Below, piece after piece: positions 1 through 10,876 of a DNA stretch of 64,000 nucleotides. This stretch comes from Fremontodendron californicum (Eukaryota; Streptophyta; Magnoliopsida; Malvales; Malvaceae), in contig JAULJL010000015.1 of assembly GCA_030761205.1 (NCBI GenBank), forward strand, positions 6,329,501 to 6,393,500, read 5' to 3'. The notes below the pieces were generated by a model. The model was not told where the DNA came from and searched no databases. It saw nothing but the letters and a program-made list of their open reading frames with translations. The stretch's first letter is position 1; every line of letters begins with the position of its first letter. The translations under genes and the position numbers were made by a program.

Positions 1-10
1 GTATAAGCCA

Positions 11-19
11 AAACCCTAA
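11..19 (+). promoter_or_regulatory. telo-box upstream of L24
   Basis: The motif AAACCCTAA lies about 165 bases upstream of the L24 start codon. Telo-boxes are typical of plant ribosomal-protein and translation-gene promoters. The window begins here, so the rest of the promoter cannot be seen. Confidence 0.45.
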
Positions 20-183
20 ACCTGACATCGAAGGAGCATGATCCAGATCCTCTAACTCGTCGGCAAAAGTTCAGTGCTTTAGCTCTCTAAGGTGCTTTCT
101 ACCCTTCCTTTTCTTTTTTCCTTTATATTCCTTTCCCTCCTGTTTTTGTTCTGAATTTATGAAGCTTTTGGTTAAAGATTGAA

Positions 184-3053
184 ATGGGTTGGAAAGCAGC
201 TGAGAAGCTCATCAGGCACTGGAAAGTTCTCAGAGGTGACAATGTAAGCATCTGATTTAAATTCCATTTCTGTTTTTTTTTTTATTAAAGTTATTCGAAA
301 CCACTTATATGTTTTCTTTCTTGTAATCCATTGGCAGGTGATGATAACCAGGGGCAAAGATAAAGGTGAAACTGGCATTATCAAACGCGTTATTCGCTCT
401 CAGAATCGTGTTATTGTTGAAGGGAAAAATCTGGTCATACTCTCTTCAAAATTTAAAATATGGGTCTTGCTCTGTTACTTTGAGGGGTTGTTTTACATTT
501 CTGTTTTTATATTTTACAGGTAAAAAAGCACATTAAGCAAGGACCAGGTCATGAAGGTGGTATATTTACTGTTGAGGCTCCACTTCATGCCTCAAATGTT
601 CAAGTTCTTGATCCTGTTACTGGGTATTGGCTTTAATTCTGATCAGTGTTGTCAAGGGCGCAAGGCGCACTCTAGGCGCTAGAACCCTTGTATTGCCTTA
701 GGCGCAAGGCGCAAAAAAAGCGCTCGCCTGAGTGAAGTAAAGCGCAATATTTATATGTGTGTCTATGTATGTGTATATATATATATAATAAGCTTAAGAT
801 ATATAATTATAATAATAAACTCTAAAGAGTGGTCTAGTTTATCTACAAAACATGCAATTTATTTTTTGCCCAATATGCATGATTTCCTTATGGTCCCATA
901 TCTGTTGTTGAATGCTCAAATATTGAGAAGTGGAGAGTTTGATATTGTCTCCTTTATTACTAGTAAAGGTACATCTAATGAAAAAAGTTAAAATTAAAGA
1001 AATTAAAGAGAACTTCAATCAGACGAGCTTTTTTTACGCCTATCGCCTTACAAAAAAGCGCGCCTAGGCGCACCAGGCGTGCGCCTGATCAAATGAGCCT
1101 CGTCCGAAAGGGTCTGAGGCGCTTTTGTTATCTAACGCTAAGGCGCAAAGCGTAGGCGCGCCTAGGCGCACGCCTTGACAACACTGATTCTGATTGTATA
1201 TTTTGAAAGATAACTGGTGTTATCATTATTTTTTTGTAACAAATAAAAGATGTTTTTGATGGACTATTATTGATGTAGGAAGCCTTGTAAGCTTGGAGTT
1301 AAATACCTAGAAGATGGAACTAAGGTGAGAGTGTCTAGAGGTATAGGAGCATCTGGTTCTATAATTCCTCGCCCTGAGATCTTGAAGATAAGGACAACAC
1401 CAAGACCTACAGTTGGTATTTACCTATGCTTATCGCTCTTCCCCACTTTACGTGGAATGTTGTCTTTTTCCCCCTTTATCCAACTGCATGCAGCACATAC
1501 AACTAGCATTTTCATCTTATTTTTGGCATTTGAGTAAGGAAGAGCTCTTTTCATTAAAAGAAGTGTCTCTGCATTTCCATATTCTTTTTAAATATGAATT
1601 CAAAAATCATCGTTGCCTATATGATAGTCAAGATAATTTTCCTATCAAAAGATTTGGTGGCTAGAAATCATAAACGTATTGAGTTGATTTTCAGTTCAGT
1701 GATCAGTGAACTGGTATTTAAAGATGTTAACTTAGAAGGCTATCAATGCAAGTTAAGACTTTGAAAATTGGTTTAAAACTCAAAATACAGTTAACTATAG
1801 GCTAAAATTTAGTTGTTAAAGGAACTAGAACATAGTTTTTTCCCATATGCAACAGCATATAGTATTATCTAACAATTCCAACAACTATGCTTCTCTGCAT
1901 AGATACAATTTAGAAAAGGCAATAAATTGGGAATTGCAATGAGTAGACACTTGAAATATATATTATTTTAAGGCAGTGAGTTTGTAAAACATTCCTATAC
2001 ATGCATACATGGTTCTCTTATATCTTTTGTAATTAGATTATTACTCAAGGCTACCAGAATGATGTGCCATTATGTAATACTCATTGCACATTACTGTTAT
2101 CATTGTAAACTCATTGCTGTTCTGTATAACCAATGTTGTAAAGTTTGGATGCAGTCGATTGTTGAGGAGAGAAACTTTATTGAATCACTTGTAGGGATTT
2201 AAATTGCGGTCGCGAACACGTTTTCGGTCTCGTTGTATTTATCGCGGTTGCGGACATAATGAATGTTACTGCAGTCAATTGCGGTAAATATCGGCCGCGA
2301 ATATCGGCGGCGGAGGGAGCCGCAACCGCTAAATAGCGGCCGTAGCGTCGCGTTGCGGCCGCTATTTAAATCCCTGATCACTTGGGGGTAGTTTTGAGGG
2401 ATTTGAGTTTAGTTCCCTCCTTTTAAGAAATACTGAAAGGCATGTAGCATTATGTTGCTAACAAATGGGGTAATATATATAAAAGACAATGAAGAGTTGA
2501 AATTGATATGTTATGTTTTTCTTCTGTTCACCACTGCTTGTCAGCTGTTGTTTGTTATGGGGCCTAAATTATCGGGTGCAAATGAAAAATATTTCATGGC
2601 TTTTGGGAATTGTGTGCATATATGTGATTGGTATTCAGAAATATAATGCTTTCTTTTGTAGTTTTCTTATCCTACCATAATTGTTATTGCTTGTCAGTTC
2701 TTTTGCTGTGTTTAGTTTGATCTCGCTATCTTCTCTTAAAGGTATCATGTGCATTTACTCTCTCTAATGATCATTAACAAAGGGCTTTTGTTCATAAGCA
2801 TGTGAAAACGTAGTTTGTCATTCAAATTTGTCTTATGGATTGTTGTGTAATAAGTGGGTTAACTTACCGATAAGAAACTTGTACTGAACAGTTGTAAATT
2901 TGTTATATGAAATATTTCCACAGTGCCCAAAGTTGTGCATGCAACTTATTTGGGCTGTTATGTTTTGCAGCTGGTCCCAAGGATACTCCAATGGATCTTG
3001 TGTTGGAGAAGACATACGATCCTAAGACTGGGAAGGGCATGCCTGACCTTTAA
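184..3053 (+). CDS. mitochondrial-type ribosomal protein L24 (uL24, KOW domain)
   Basis: This large-subunit ribosomal protein binds 23S-type rRNA early in assembly, probably in mitochondria. Five coding exons are 184-243, 338-433, 520-623, 1279-1415 and 2971-3053. All introns are GT-AG, and the joined frame is 159 codons plus TAA. The product starts MGWKAAEKLIRHWKVLRGDN. The KOW motif follows at residues 21-55 (VMITRGKDKGETGIIKR), and the C-terminus is TYDPKTGKGMPDL. From memory this equals the length of the Arabidopsis KOW protein At5g23535. There is no obvious long N-terminal transit peptide, which is usual for this short form. Intron 3 holds a 543-bp hAT-type element and intron 4 a 185-bp one, neither disturbing a splice site. 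The model is intact and probably functional. Confidence 0.9.
644..1186 (+). mobile_element. non-autonomous hAT-type element, copy 1, in L24 intron 3
   Basis: The element starts CAGTGTTGTCAAG and ends CTTGACAACACTG. It is flanked by a perfect 8-bp duplication ATTCTGAT (636-643 and 1187-1194), the hAT signature. The ends are rich in GCGCCTAGGCGC-like inverted motifs and the middle is AT-rich. It contains no transposase. A related copy lies in DRE2 intron 2. Confidence 0.85.
2192..2376 (+). mobile_element. 185-bp hAT-type MITE in L24 intron 4
   Basis: The terminal inverted repeats read TAGGGATTTAAAT at the left and ATTTAAATCCCTG at the right. They enclose GC-rich GCGGCCGC-type inverted motifs. 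An 8-bp duplication ATCACTTG flanks it at 2184-2191 and 2377-2384. It has no coding capacity. Confidence 0.82.
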
Positions 3054-3617
3054 AGAACCTCTTTTGATCTTATGGCAGGCATCAAACATATTGAGCGAAG
3101 AGGCTATAGAGAAATATGGTCCATGTATCAGGGGCATTTGCCTACCGTCAATAATATTCTTACCAATATCTGCATCTAGCATGTAATCTGGTTGGCAGAT
3201 GTTGCAATTAAAAATTTTGGATTGTATTTTAAAGGTCCAAGGTTAAACATCTTGTGAATCTAGTTTTAGCCATTTATGGTGTGTTCTTTTCTTGCATGGA
3301 TTACCATTCACCAATTTCTTCCTTGTGCTTCTATAATGCATCTGTCAAGTTTCTCACGGATGAAGATGAATATGTATGCAGTATCTGAGGTGGAGATCTT
3401 GAGAATTAGATTGAAATCAACCCCGCTTTATATCATCCAAAAGTATTGGCCAATTCATTATATAGTCCTTGTTCCGTACTCATATTAGTTTCATACCATA
3501 AGAATTCATGGGGCTTGAGATTGTTTTTAACTTTTTAAGTTGCTCATTCAGTAATTTTTAAGAGATGATTTTTGAATTCAAACATTTGCAATTCTTTTTC
3601 TATTCTCAAATCACGGC

Positions 3618-3620
<3 letters not shown>

Positions 3621-3651
<31 letters not shown>
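3621..3651. repeat. (TA)n microsatellite
   Basis: About 15 uninterrupted TA units lie between the L24 3' region and the vicilin relic. Confidence 0.9.
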
Positions 3652-3658
<7 letters not shown>

Positions 3659-3744
3659 CCATCAGACAATTCTCCTTGTCCCACCCAACATAACGCAGCG
3701 ATTCAGCACTAGCCTTGACAGTTACAGTGGACACCCGTCTTCGT

Positions 3745-3795
3745 GCATGCTCTTTTACTTGCCACTATTTTCCCTTTCCATGCACGATATATAAT
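3745..3795 (+). promoter_or_regulatory. seed-type promoter remnant (two RY motifs and TATA)
   Basis: GCATGC at 3745-3750 and CATGCA at 3779-3784 are RY elements, bound by B3 factors in seed storage-protein promoters. An ATATATAAT TATA-like box follows at 3787-3795. The start codon of the vicilin relic is 45 bases further on. Position and motif type fit a once-functional seed promoter. Confidence 0.5.
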
Positions 3796-3839
3796 TCAAT
3801 GTTCACCTTCAATCTCTGCATCAGGTGAGATTTTAAAAT

Positions 3840-4200
3840 ATGGCTGCCAAATCAAAGCTTTCTTTAATTATTTTGATTCTGTCTGTTCTGGTTCTATATG
3901 CTGGCTTAGCTGTTTCTGAGCAAGACCCTGAGCTAAAACAATGCAGGCACAAGTGCAGAGTCCAACGAGAATACAGCGAGTTACAGTAGGAAGAATGTGC
4001 GACGAAATGTGAAGATTATCACAGAGAGAAGGAGGAGGTGGCCACGGGGTAAATCCACTTTTTCCACAATTATGAAGCATAGATATAGTTTTCTAAGCTT
4101 TATTTTCAAGATCTAGTTCTTTTGATGCAGTTATTTGTCGGTGCTGGTGGAATCATTCTATAAAACATTTAGCACTGAGATCCTTGTAGCTGCCATCAAG
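3840..4200 (+). pseudogene. vicilin (7S globulin) relic, interrupted and internally deleted
   Basis: Vicilins are seed storage globulins with a signal peptide, a cysteine-rich N-terminal region and two cupin domains. Here an ATG opens a hydrophobic signal peptide of about 26 residues. A charged region with paired CxxxC motifs follows (CRHKC and, further on, CATKC). Codon 50 (3987-3989) is TAG, and both flanking halves stay in frame. After about residue 71 the similarity stops. A short stretch at 4150-4200 (ESFYKTFSTEILVAAIK) resembles the part between the two cupin domains and ends at a GT donor-like site. Nearly all of both cupin domains is missing, so no functional product is expected. The family call rests on the cysteine pattern and the second fragment together. 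Confidence 0.7.
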
Positions 4201-4549
4201 GTAATTAGTCCTAATCCACACTATTTATTTAGCACTGTTGTGCGTGTTTGGACTCTTGTATCTCTTCACAGAAAATAGAGTTTTTAACCCTTTATATTAG
4301 ACCACCAAACCAGTAAAAAACAATGCGTTTGTGTTTTTTTTTTTTGGCCAATACAAATAACCTAGCTATTTAGACGCAGTCTTGCAGTCGCTTTGAACAG
4401 GAAGATTTATGGTTCTTTTAGACTTATCCAGAATACGGCACTGAATTAGCATCCAATGGATAAACTACAGCTTTGCAAACAAGAACTCAACAAGACTGTT
4501 TTCAAGTATCTAAAAAATAAAATTTTGGCCAAAAACCATCTCTTCGAGT

Positions 4550-7500
4550 TCAAATGTCCGCTGTAAGAAAGTTCCCGGACAGAGATACCTGGATGGAGAA
4601 ATCATTCTATGTCATACTGTTCTAAAATGTAAGCATATGGTGTGTCAACATTTTCATTAAAAACGTTAGTGTGCATACAAGAATGTGCGCCTGAAGCAAG
4701 GAAAAACAAGAGGAAACATACCTTCTCACCCAGCTTGAATGGTGCAAGACCCTTATATGGGCATGTACTGCAGCGAAATGCATCACCTAGTCCACACTGT
4801 TCACAATTTCAAAGAACAAGGAAAGATAAAAAAAGTATTAGTCCACAGTACACTCCACAGTTTCAAAGCTTAAGGACAAACTAAGACTTTGTTTCTATGT
4901 TACTCGGACTCGGAAGTGAATGTCGGATACGATGTGTCCGACACAAGTATGTTTAATTTTTTTCAAGTTTTTCCATATATTTGGAAGATTATATCTCCAT
5001 ACACTTATCCGAATATGTGTGACACAAGTACTTTAAGAGAAATGAAGAGTCGAACTAACATAGCTTTGTTTTATTGATGCTTTTGCTTCTTTTTTTTAAT
5101 GCAAAAGATTGAATGAAAACAAAAATGAAATAAGTAAACGCATCAATTAGACAGAGTCCAAGAGGACCAATCCATGACTGCATCCTAATCACCATAAATT
5201 TATCATAGTAGTAAAATCGATATCAACCAAACCAAAGATAGGAGTATAGAACAAGATATACATTTCCACAAGCTGATTGAGGATTGTTCAACTGATCCAT
5301 AGTCAGTTCTAGCTTCTGCACTTTCTCCTCTTGTTCGGCCCTTCCACAAGTGCAGTTCTTGCAGGCTTTCCTTGTGCTTCCTACTTCGCAGTCACCAACT
5401 GAAGAAATAGTATTTTTAAATTATGTTAATATTCCTAAAATTTTCCACATAAAGGATTGAAAACCAAAAACTATTGGTCTTGTCGGGTCTTGCCATCTTA
5501 CCGGGTGGTAATTGGGGTTTCTTCAAATCCTCTTCAGTTAAGAGGGAATCTTCATCAATGAGATCTGAGTCGTCGTCCATCTGAATTTTCAATGGACTTT
5601 TCTTGGTCTTTTTAATAGCAAAAGAAGATCCAATCTTCCAAGAAGGCTTCTTAGCCTTAACCTAAAAGAGGCAATGTTTTCAATAGTTAGCTTTATTAAA
5701 AACTCCTATAAAGGAATATAAGGCTGAACTTGATATGAACGACAGAATTAAGATAACATGCCTCATTTCAATAGTAAAATAGCAAGAACAAGACCTCAAG
5801 CAGTATTCCTCCATCACACATACCAATAGGGGAAAGCAGAATAAATAAAATAACAATACAATGACTAAATTAGAATTCATAAAGCATCAATAAACTAACA
5901 TCAGAGCAGAAGCATTTTTTTATTTATTTGAGGAAGGAGGATTCGAATCCAGTTCGAAAATGCAGGGGATACATGCTGCATACACCTATAAGAAGGATTA
6001 AACCCAAAAGGGTGAATAAACTTTGCACTCATTTACAACAGAAGATGCTTCTTTGTTCAATCATTTTAAGATAACAGCCAGAAGAACAAAAATGAAGTTA
6101 CGGGGCTAACAAAAATATCGTCAACAACAGCAGGAAAAAACTCACCCCAAAAGTCTGAGCAATTGATTTTAGTTGAAAACGTTCTCCTTCTAAAAATCCT
6201 GCCAACAGTAACTTGCGCTGAATAGCAGACATTACCTGCAAGGAACACTAGTAAGTTGTCTTTCCTACAACTTAATCCCATCAAAGTCACAAACCACAAA
6301 ATTTTTACCGTTTCTACTTCATTTGTCTCAGACTGAAAACTCTGGTAAACCAATAATATCCCACCAGGCGTCAAAACTCTAAAGATTTCGGCAGACAACA
6401 CATCAAAAGGAAATTCAACCGACCTAGAGATGAAAATGACCTGGTCTGCATAGGATGATTCTAGTGGCAGCCGAGCTGATATAACCCCCAAGAAAAATAC
6501 ATATATCCAAACATGAGTAAATAAAAAAAAAAATCAAACAAAACAACAAAAGTTTATCCAAACATGAGTAAATAAATAAAAAATCAAACAAAACAACAAA
6601 AGTTTATAGTCGAAGAAAACTAACACGGCATGAAGATGTTGGAACTATTCAGTTAAGAGGGATGATATATAATTGTTGCTTTTACTATTTACTTTTGCTT
6701 CAGAGTGAATCATACAATTTGGCTATTCATCAAAAATCAAAATTTAACTTAATTCTTTAAAGATAGGGAAAAATATATTTACCCTTAACCCCTTCTTAAT
6801 TATTCTTCTAAAAAAACACCTTCTTAACCCCTAAGGTTTGCTAAACAGTACACAAAGGTGTTATTTACTCAAAAACATATTTTCTCTCTTAAAAAATTTA
6901 ACTAATATTGAAATTCCATTAATCAAACTAATATGTGTTCAAATTTTACTTTAAATATTAAAAATACCCTCAATTTTTTTCTTTTTTCGGCCTTTTTTTT
7001 CATTTTAATAGATTTCTTTATCATTAATTTTTTTAAATAATGATAATTTATTTTAAATAAAAATAACATAATACAATCATCTCAAAGTTAATATATACTT
7101 AAACTAAAAATAAGTTTGAAATATTTAAAATGTACTTAAATTAAAATATAACATAAGTAAAACTTAATTTGATAAGTTTGAAATATCTAAAATGTACTTG
7201 AGTTAAAATATAACTTAATTAAAATTTAATTTGATAAAAATTAAAGATAATTTTAAAAATTAATTAATTTTTTTATTATTTTGTAGTTAGAAGAATGCCT
7301 AAAGGAAAGATTTAGGAGTTAATCCCTGATCAAACCTAACCTCATATGGTAAGAGGGTGTTTTCAAACTAAAATAGATAAGTGTATTTTCAATCAAAGTG
7401 TCTTTTACCCAATGTTGTCAAGGCGTGCGCCTAGACGCGCCTACGCCTTATCCAACAAAAGCACCTCAGACCCTTTCGGGCGAGGCTCATTTGATCAGTC

Positions 7501-7770
7501 GCACGCCTGGTGCGCTTAGACGCGCTTTTTTTAAGGCGATAGGCGTAAAAAAAAGCTCGCCTGATTGAAATTCTCTTTAATTTTTTTTTTATTTTAACTT
7601 TTTTCATTATATGTACCTTTACTAGTAAGAAAGGAGATAGTATCAAACTCTCCACTTCTCAATATTTGAGTATTCAACAACAGATATGGGACCATAAGGA
7701 AATCATGCATATTGGGCAAAAAATAAATTGCATGTTTTGTAAATAAACTGGATCACATATATCTTAAGCT

Positions 7771-7824
<54 letters not shown>

Positions 7825-8450
7825 CGCCTTACTTCACTAAGGCGAGCGGTTTTTTTTGCACCTTGCGCCTAAGGCAATATAAGGGTTCTAGCGCCTAGAG
7901 TGCGCCTAGCGCACTTGACAACACTGTTTTTACCCTTAAAGATATATTTATATTTAAATTGAAAATTACAAAATTATAGTCAAATAAAATACCTAAAGAA
8001 GAAGCTTGCATGATAATTAGAGGGTCGAAGCGTTTGGGGTCTTCGTTCTCAAAACCCCAAATTGCATCTAGCGCATTACAGGCATAACTTGCATCATCAG
8101 TAACCGCCAATACAGTGCTCCGCTCCGATTTCGAATCCTATAAAGGAAAAAGAGAGTTTAAAATTAAAAGGAAAAAACTGCAGCAAACAGAAACAGCAAC
8201 TACGTTAAGGAATCCTCAACTTTAATCTTGAAAAAGAAAACAGATTTCAACAAAGGTGTAAAGCAAAAAAAAACAAAATTCAGTTCCCGAGCATAGATGA
8301 TGAGAAACTAACCGATCAAAGAACGTAGGTTTTTACGAACCAAGAGATTTCCATCGAAAAAGTAAGGAAATATATTTTGATTACAAAAAAAGGAGATCAA
8401 ATAATTTTATTTTATTTTTTTAAAAAAGAAAAGATAATGATACTCACCAT
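4550..8450 (-). CDS. DRE2: anamorsin / DRE2 cytosolic Fe-S cluster assembly factor
   Basis: DRE2 passes electrons from the diflavin reductase TAH18/ATR3 into cytosolic Fe-S protein assembly. Eight coding exons on the minus strand are 8448-8450, 7993-8137, 6309-6475, 6146-6235, 5502-5661, 5262-5398, 4722-4796 and 4550-4588. Joined they give 271 codons plus TGA with consistent phases. The N-terminal methyltransferase-like domain is followed by an acidic linker (DEDSLLTEEDLKKPQLPP). Both Fe-S motifs are complete: C192-x8-C201-x2-C204-x-C206, and the twin CX2C motif C232/C235 and C243/C246. The C-terminus GNFLTADI is typical. Exon 1 contributes only the ATG, with the GTGAGT donor directly after it. 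Introns carry a hAT MITE, a tandem duplication and a 517-bp hAT element. The gene appears intact. Confidence 0.9.
4895..5063 (-). mobile_element. 169-bp hAT-type MITE in the last-but-one DRE2 introns
   Basis: The ends are CTATGTTACTCGG and GAACTAACATAG, an inverted repeat of about 8 bp. A perfect 8-bp duplication CTTTGTTT flanks it (4887-4894 and 5064-5071). It lies between DRE2 exons 6 and 7. A diverged relative is at 51530-51722. The strand is arbitrary. Confidence 0.75.
6505..6606. repeat. tandem duplication of about 51 bp
   Basis: Two consecutive copies begin ATCCAAACATGAGTAAATAA and end CAACAAAAGTTT, differing only in the length of an A-rich tract. They lie in DRE2 intron 2, just upstream of exon 3. 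Confidence 0.8.
7410..7926 (-). mobile_element. non-autonomous hAT-type element, copy 2, in DRE2 intron 2
   Basis: This is a reversed copy of the element in L24 intron 3. It shares the terminal GTTGTCAAG inverted repeats, the GCGCCTAG-rich arms and the internal AT-rich sequence. The flanking 8-bp duplication is cTTTTACC/tTTTTACC (7402-7409 and 7927-7934, one mismatch). A long (TA)n tract at about 7771-7821 has expanded in this copy. Confidence 0.82.
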
Positions 8451-8706
8451 GTCGATCAGGGTTCAAAATCGTGACAAAAAAATATTCCTAGAGAATTTAT
8501 TTCTTGATTTTCGGGGCTAAATTTTCTGGAATGAGCGTTTTCACAATGGTTTTACCGATCGACCTTTCTGCTTTTAAAATTACAATTTTTACAAGGCGAA
8601 AGAAAGAGAAAGGCGGTGGGAAAAAGGCCGTGGGGGCTGGATTTTAAATTAGGGCAATTAATCAGGTGTGACAAAGGCACATGGAAATACCAAACACTTG
8701 CTCACC

Positions 8707-8783
8707 CCACGTGGCATTTGCAACGAGGCCCATTAAATTAAATTAAAATCCATTAATATTGGGCCCACCATAGCCCAGCCCAT
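8707..8783 (-). promoter_or_regulatory. DRE2 promoter cluster: G-box and site II motifs
   Basis: A palindromic G-box CCACGTGG is at 8707-8714. Site II type motifs follow: AGGCCCAT at 8726-8733, TGGGCCCA at 8760-8767 and two AGCCCA units at 8772-8783. They sit 250-330 bases upstream of the DRE2 ATG. Site II motifs are typical of housekeeping promoters bound by TCP factors. Functional use is inferred. Confidence 0.5.
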
Positions 8784-9625
8784 CTGAACTAATTTTTCCC
8801 CCTTCTCCTTGGAAGAAGAACGCGCAGTAAATTTCTCCTTCATTTCCACTTCATCTGCATTTCTCTATGCCAATTTTGATGACCCTTCCCTAAGCGTGCC
8901 TGCCAACTTGAACTTTATACTGTCTTAAGTTTTAATTTTTCTCCTTAAAATGGAAAAAAGGAGTTTATTAATTTGTCTTTTAGACAAACTTATAATCAAT
9001 TCTATTATGTCTTCGCTTTATTTGATAAAATGTCTGACCCAGGATTGCACTGCTGCTTGCTAGCTTCTCCTTGCTTCATGGATGTGTTCAATAAGCTAGT
9101 ATGATCTGAATTGGCATTTCTGGATTTTTATGGTTCTTCCTCTTTTTCCTTCTGCATGTCATCTGCTTCCAAGATACGGTTATAGTTCTTTACTCTACCT
9201 AATTTCAAGTCCATCATTCAACTCAGAGAAGTTGGCTATGCTCTGTATCCCATTCTTAGTTCTCATTCTCAGTTGCTTGTCGAGAAACATAATTTGGCTG
9301 GTAATAAGCATTTGTTTCCACAATTTGGAGATTAGATCACCCTACAGAGGAAATTTCTTTAAAGTTTCTTCAGGCTATGCAAAGATCACTTTTATGATCA
9401 AATATCTTCTCCCAGAGAAAGATTACAATCGTAGCTCTGAAATGAAGAACTAAGTTCGAATCCCCCTAGAGCTCTGTTCGTGTGATTTTTTTTCTCAAGA
9501 CATTGCATACGGGCCAAGATGTTTTCTTCAGTTAAACGTAAATGCTAACCAGGAAGCTCATTAGGATGGGCCTAAAAGCCCAATAGATATCCATCAAATA
9601 AAATATGTAATCAATCGATGATGTA
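8784..9625. other. intergenic DNA between the DRE2 promoter and the LINE
   Basis: No convincing gene was seen. A 107-codon open frame at 9130-9453 on the + strand has no recognisable domain and an irregular composition, and is probably chance. Confidence 0.5.
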
Positions 9626-10128
9626 AGACTGCTCTCAAGAGATGAAGAAAATTGACGATTTTTTTTTCGCTCCCTGCATAGTGCATAGTAAGAAATATTA
9701 GAAAAACGACCGCTTGTTCTTTTTGGGTAACTCTGAGGCGAGCGGAAGATGCAAACGGGGATCTGAACTACTGCTGCCGCTTCTCTATTCAGCGTCAATC
9801 AACCACCAGCCGCCACCCATTCTTTTTCTTTTCTTCGTTCTTTTCTAAACCCAGACCCAACAGCCTTCCCCTGCTTCGAAAAAAAAAAAAAAAAAAAAAT
9901 TGTGTTTAGACCACACAAATCTAAATCTTTGTTTGGGTCTCGTTTCTCTGACTCTCCCATCCAAAACCTTCGAGCAAGTCAAAGAAACAGGGAGAGGCAA
10001 ATTTGGGTTTCTTACGTGAGCCTGGAGAATGACCACCAAACCAGATTCATGATCTTTAATCAGTGAATTTGTCGTTCATCAGTTTCCCTTCTCATCTATG
10101 ATCTAGCAGGCCTAAGTAAATCTATCTG

Positions 10129-10442
10129 GTGCAAAAGATTTCCTCTCCCTATGCCCTCGGTAATCTGCTGAGGAGAAGCGAAGGCAAAGTTTTGGGGAAA
10201 ACCCAATTCGAAAGTAAGTTGCATTCCATTGCCCAGAGGGGAAAATTAATTCCGATTACTTTCTCCAAGCGCCGATCAGGGCTGTTCAAGAAAGCAAACG
10301 AGCTTGCTACCCTTTGCGCCGCTCAAGTTGCCATCGTTGTTTTCTCCCCTGGAGGCAAGCCCTACTCGTTTGGTCATCCAAGCGTTGAGGCAGTGGCGCA
10401 GCGGTTTCTAAATCAGGACAAGAAACCAAAAGTTTCTATTCA
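10129..10442 (+). pseudogene. type I (M-alpha, AGL62-like) MADS-box fragment at the LINE 5' end
   Basis: From 10237 the frame reads RGKLIPITFSKRRSGLFKKA, continuing through an ELATLC segment and a VVFSPGG segment to GHPSVEAV. This is most of a type I MADS DNA-binding domain. The usual N-terminal basic start (MGRxKIE-like) is not present, and the upstream residues look unrelated. The frame runs on past 10442 into LINE leader sequence, giving a His-rich tail to 10653 that is not part of any MADS protein. No downstream part of a MADS gene is visible. It is read as a partial host sequence joined to the LINE, so a functional transcription factor is unlikely. Confidence 0.65.
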
Positions 10443-10876
10443 AAACCAGAGCCACCAGATCCACCAGACCCACGACCATATCCACCAGATCCACCACCAC
10501 CCCTCCATAGAACACCAGATCCACCACCACCCCCTCCATAGAAAACCAAAAACAAGTCTTCACGACCAGATCCACCACCTCCATTTCCACCACCACCACC
10601 GTATCCACCCCCTCCATCTCCTTCCTCTTCCACCGTTTCCACCTCCACCATAATCACCAGATCTAGGGTCAGACGCTGTTTTTTTTTTTTTTTTTTTCAG
10701 ATCCTGTTGAAAGCAGACCCACGACGGCCTTTTCGCACCTGCGGCACAGATGACGGTGGCAGTGGCGGTGGAGCTTTAAACTGTGAGCAATACTGCGACC
10801 TTGAGAGAAATGCAAATTCACAATTTTTTGATTTGAAAGATTGGGGAAAAAGCTCTCAACTCACAATAGATTGGGG
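10443..10876 (+). other. LINE 5' leader with antisense glycine-rich coding pattern
   Basis: This leader is shared with copy 2 (16158-16560). Its CCACC/CCAGATCC-rich first 210 bases read on the minus strand as GGGGSGG-type glycine-rich protein, and a T tract of 18 bases follows. In copy 1 a duplicated CCTCCATAGAA unit lengthens it. It probably acts as a 5' untranslated and promoter region for the LINE. The resemblance to an antisense glycine-rich gene is seen directly, while its origin is inferred. Confidence 0.5.

Noticed and set aside
755..991. 78-codon frame on the + strand
   Set aside because: It lies within the AT-rich core of a hAT-type element in an intron.
6066..6491. 141-codon minus-strand frame covering two DRE2 exons
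   Set aside because: It reads through an intron. Splice sites at 6309 and 6235 and the family sequence show that two exons are involved.
9456..9466. tRNA B-box-like GTTCGAATCCC
   Set aside because: No acceptor stem, D arm or A box could be paired with it, and the similar motif at 5941 is also isolated.
10408..10657. Minus-strand glycine-rich frames of 69-73 codons
   Set aside because: They are part of the shared LINE leader and lack a credible start or promoter. They are described as an antisense pattern, not as a gene.
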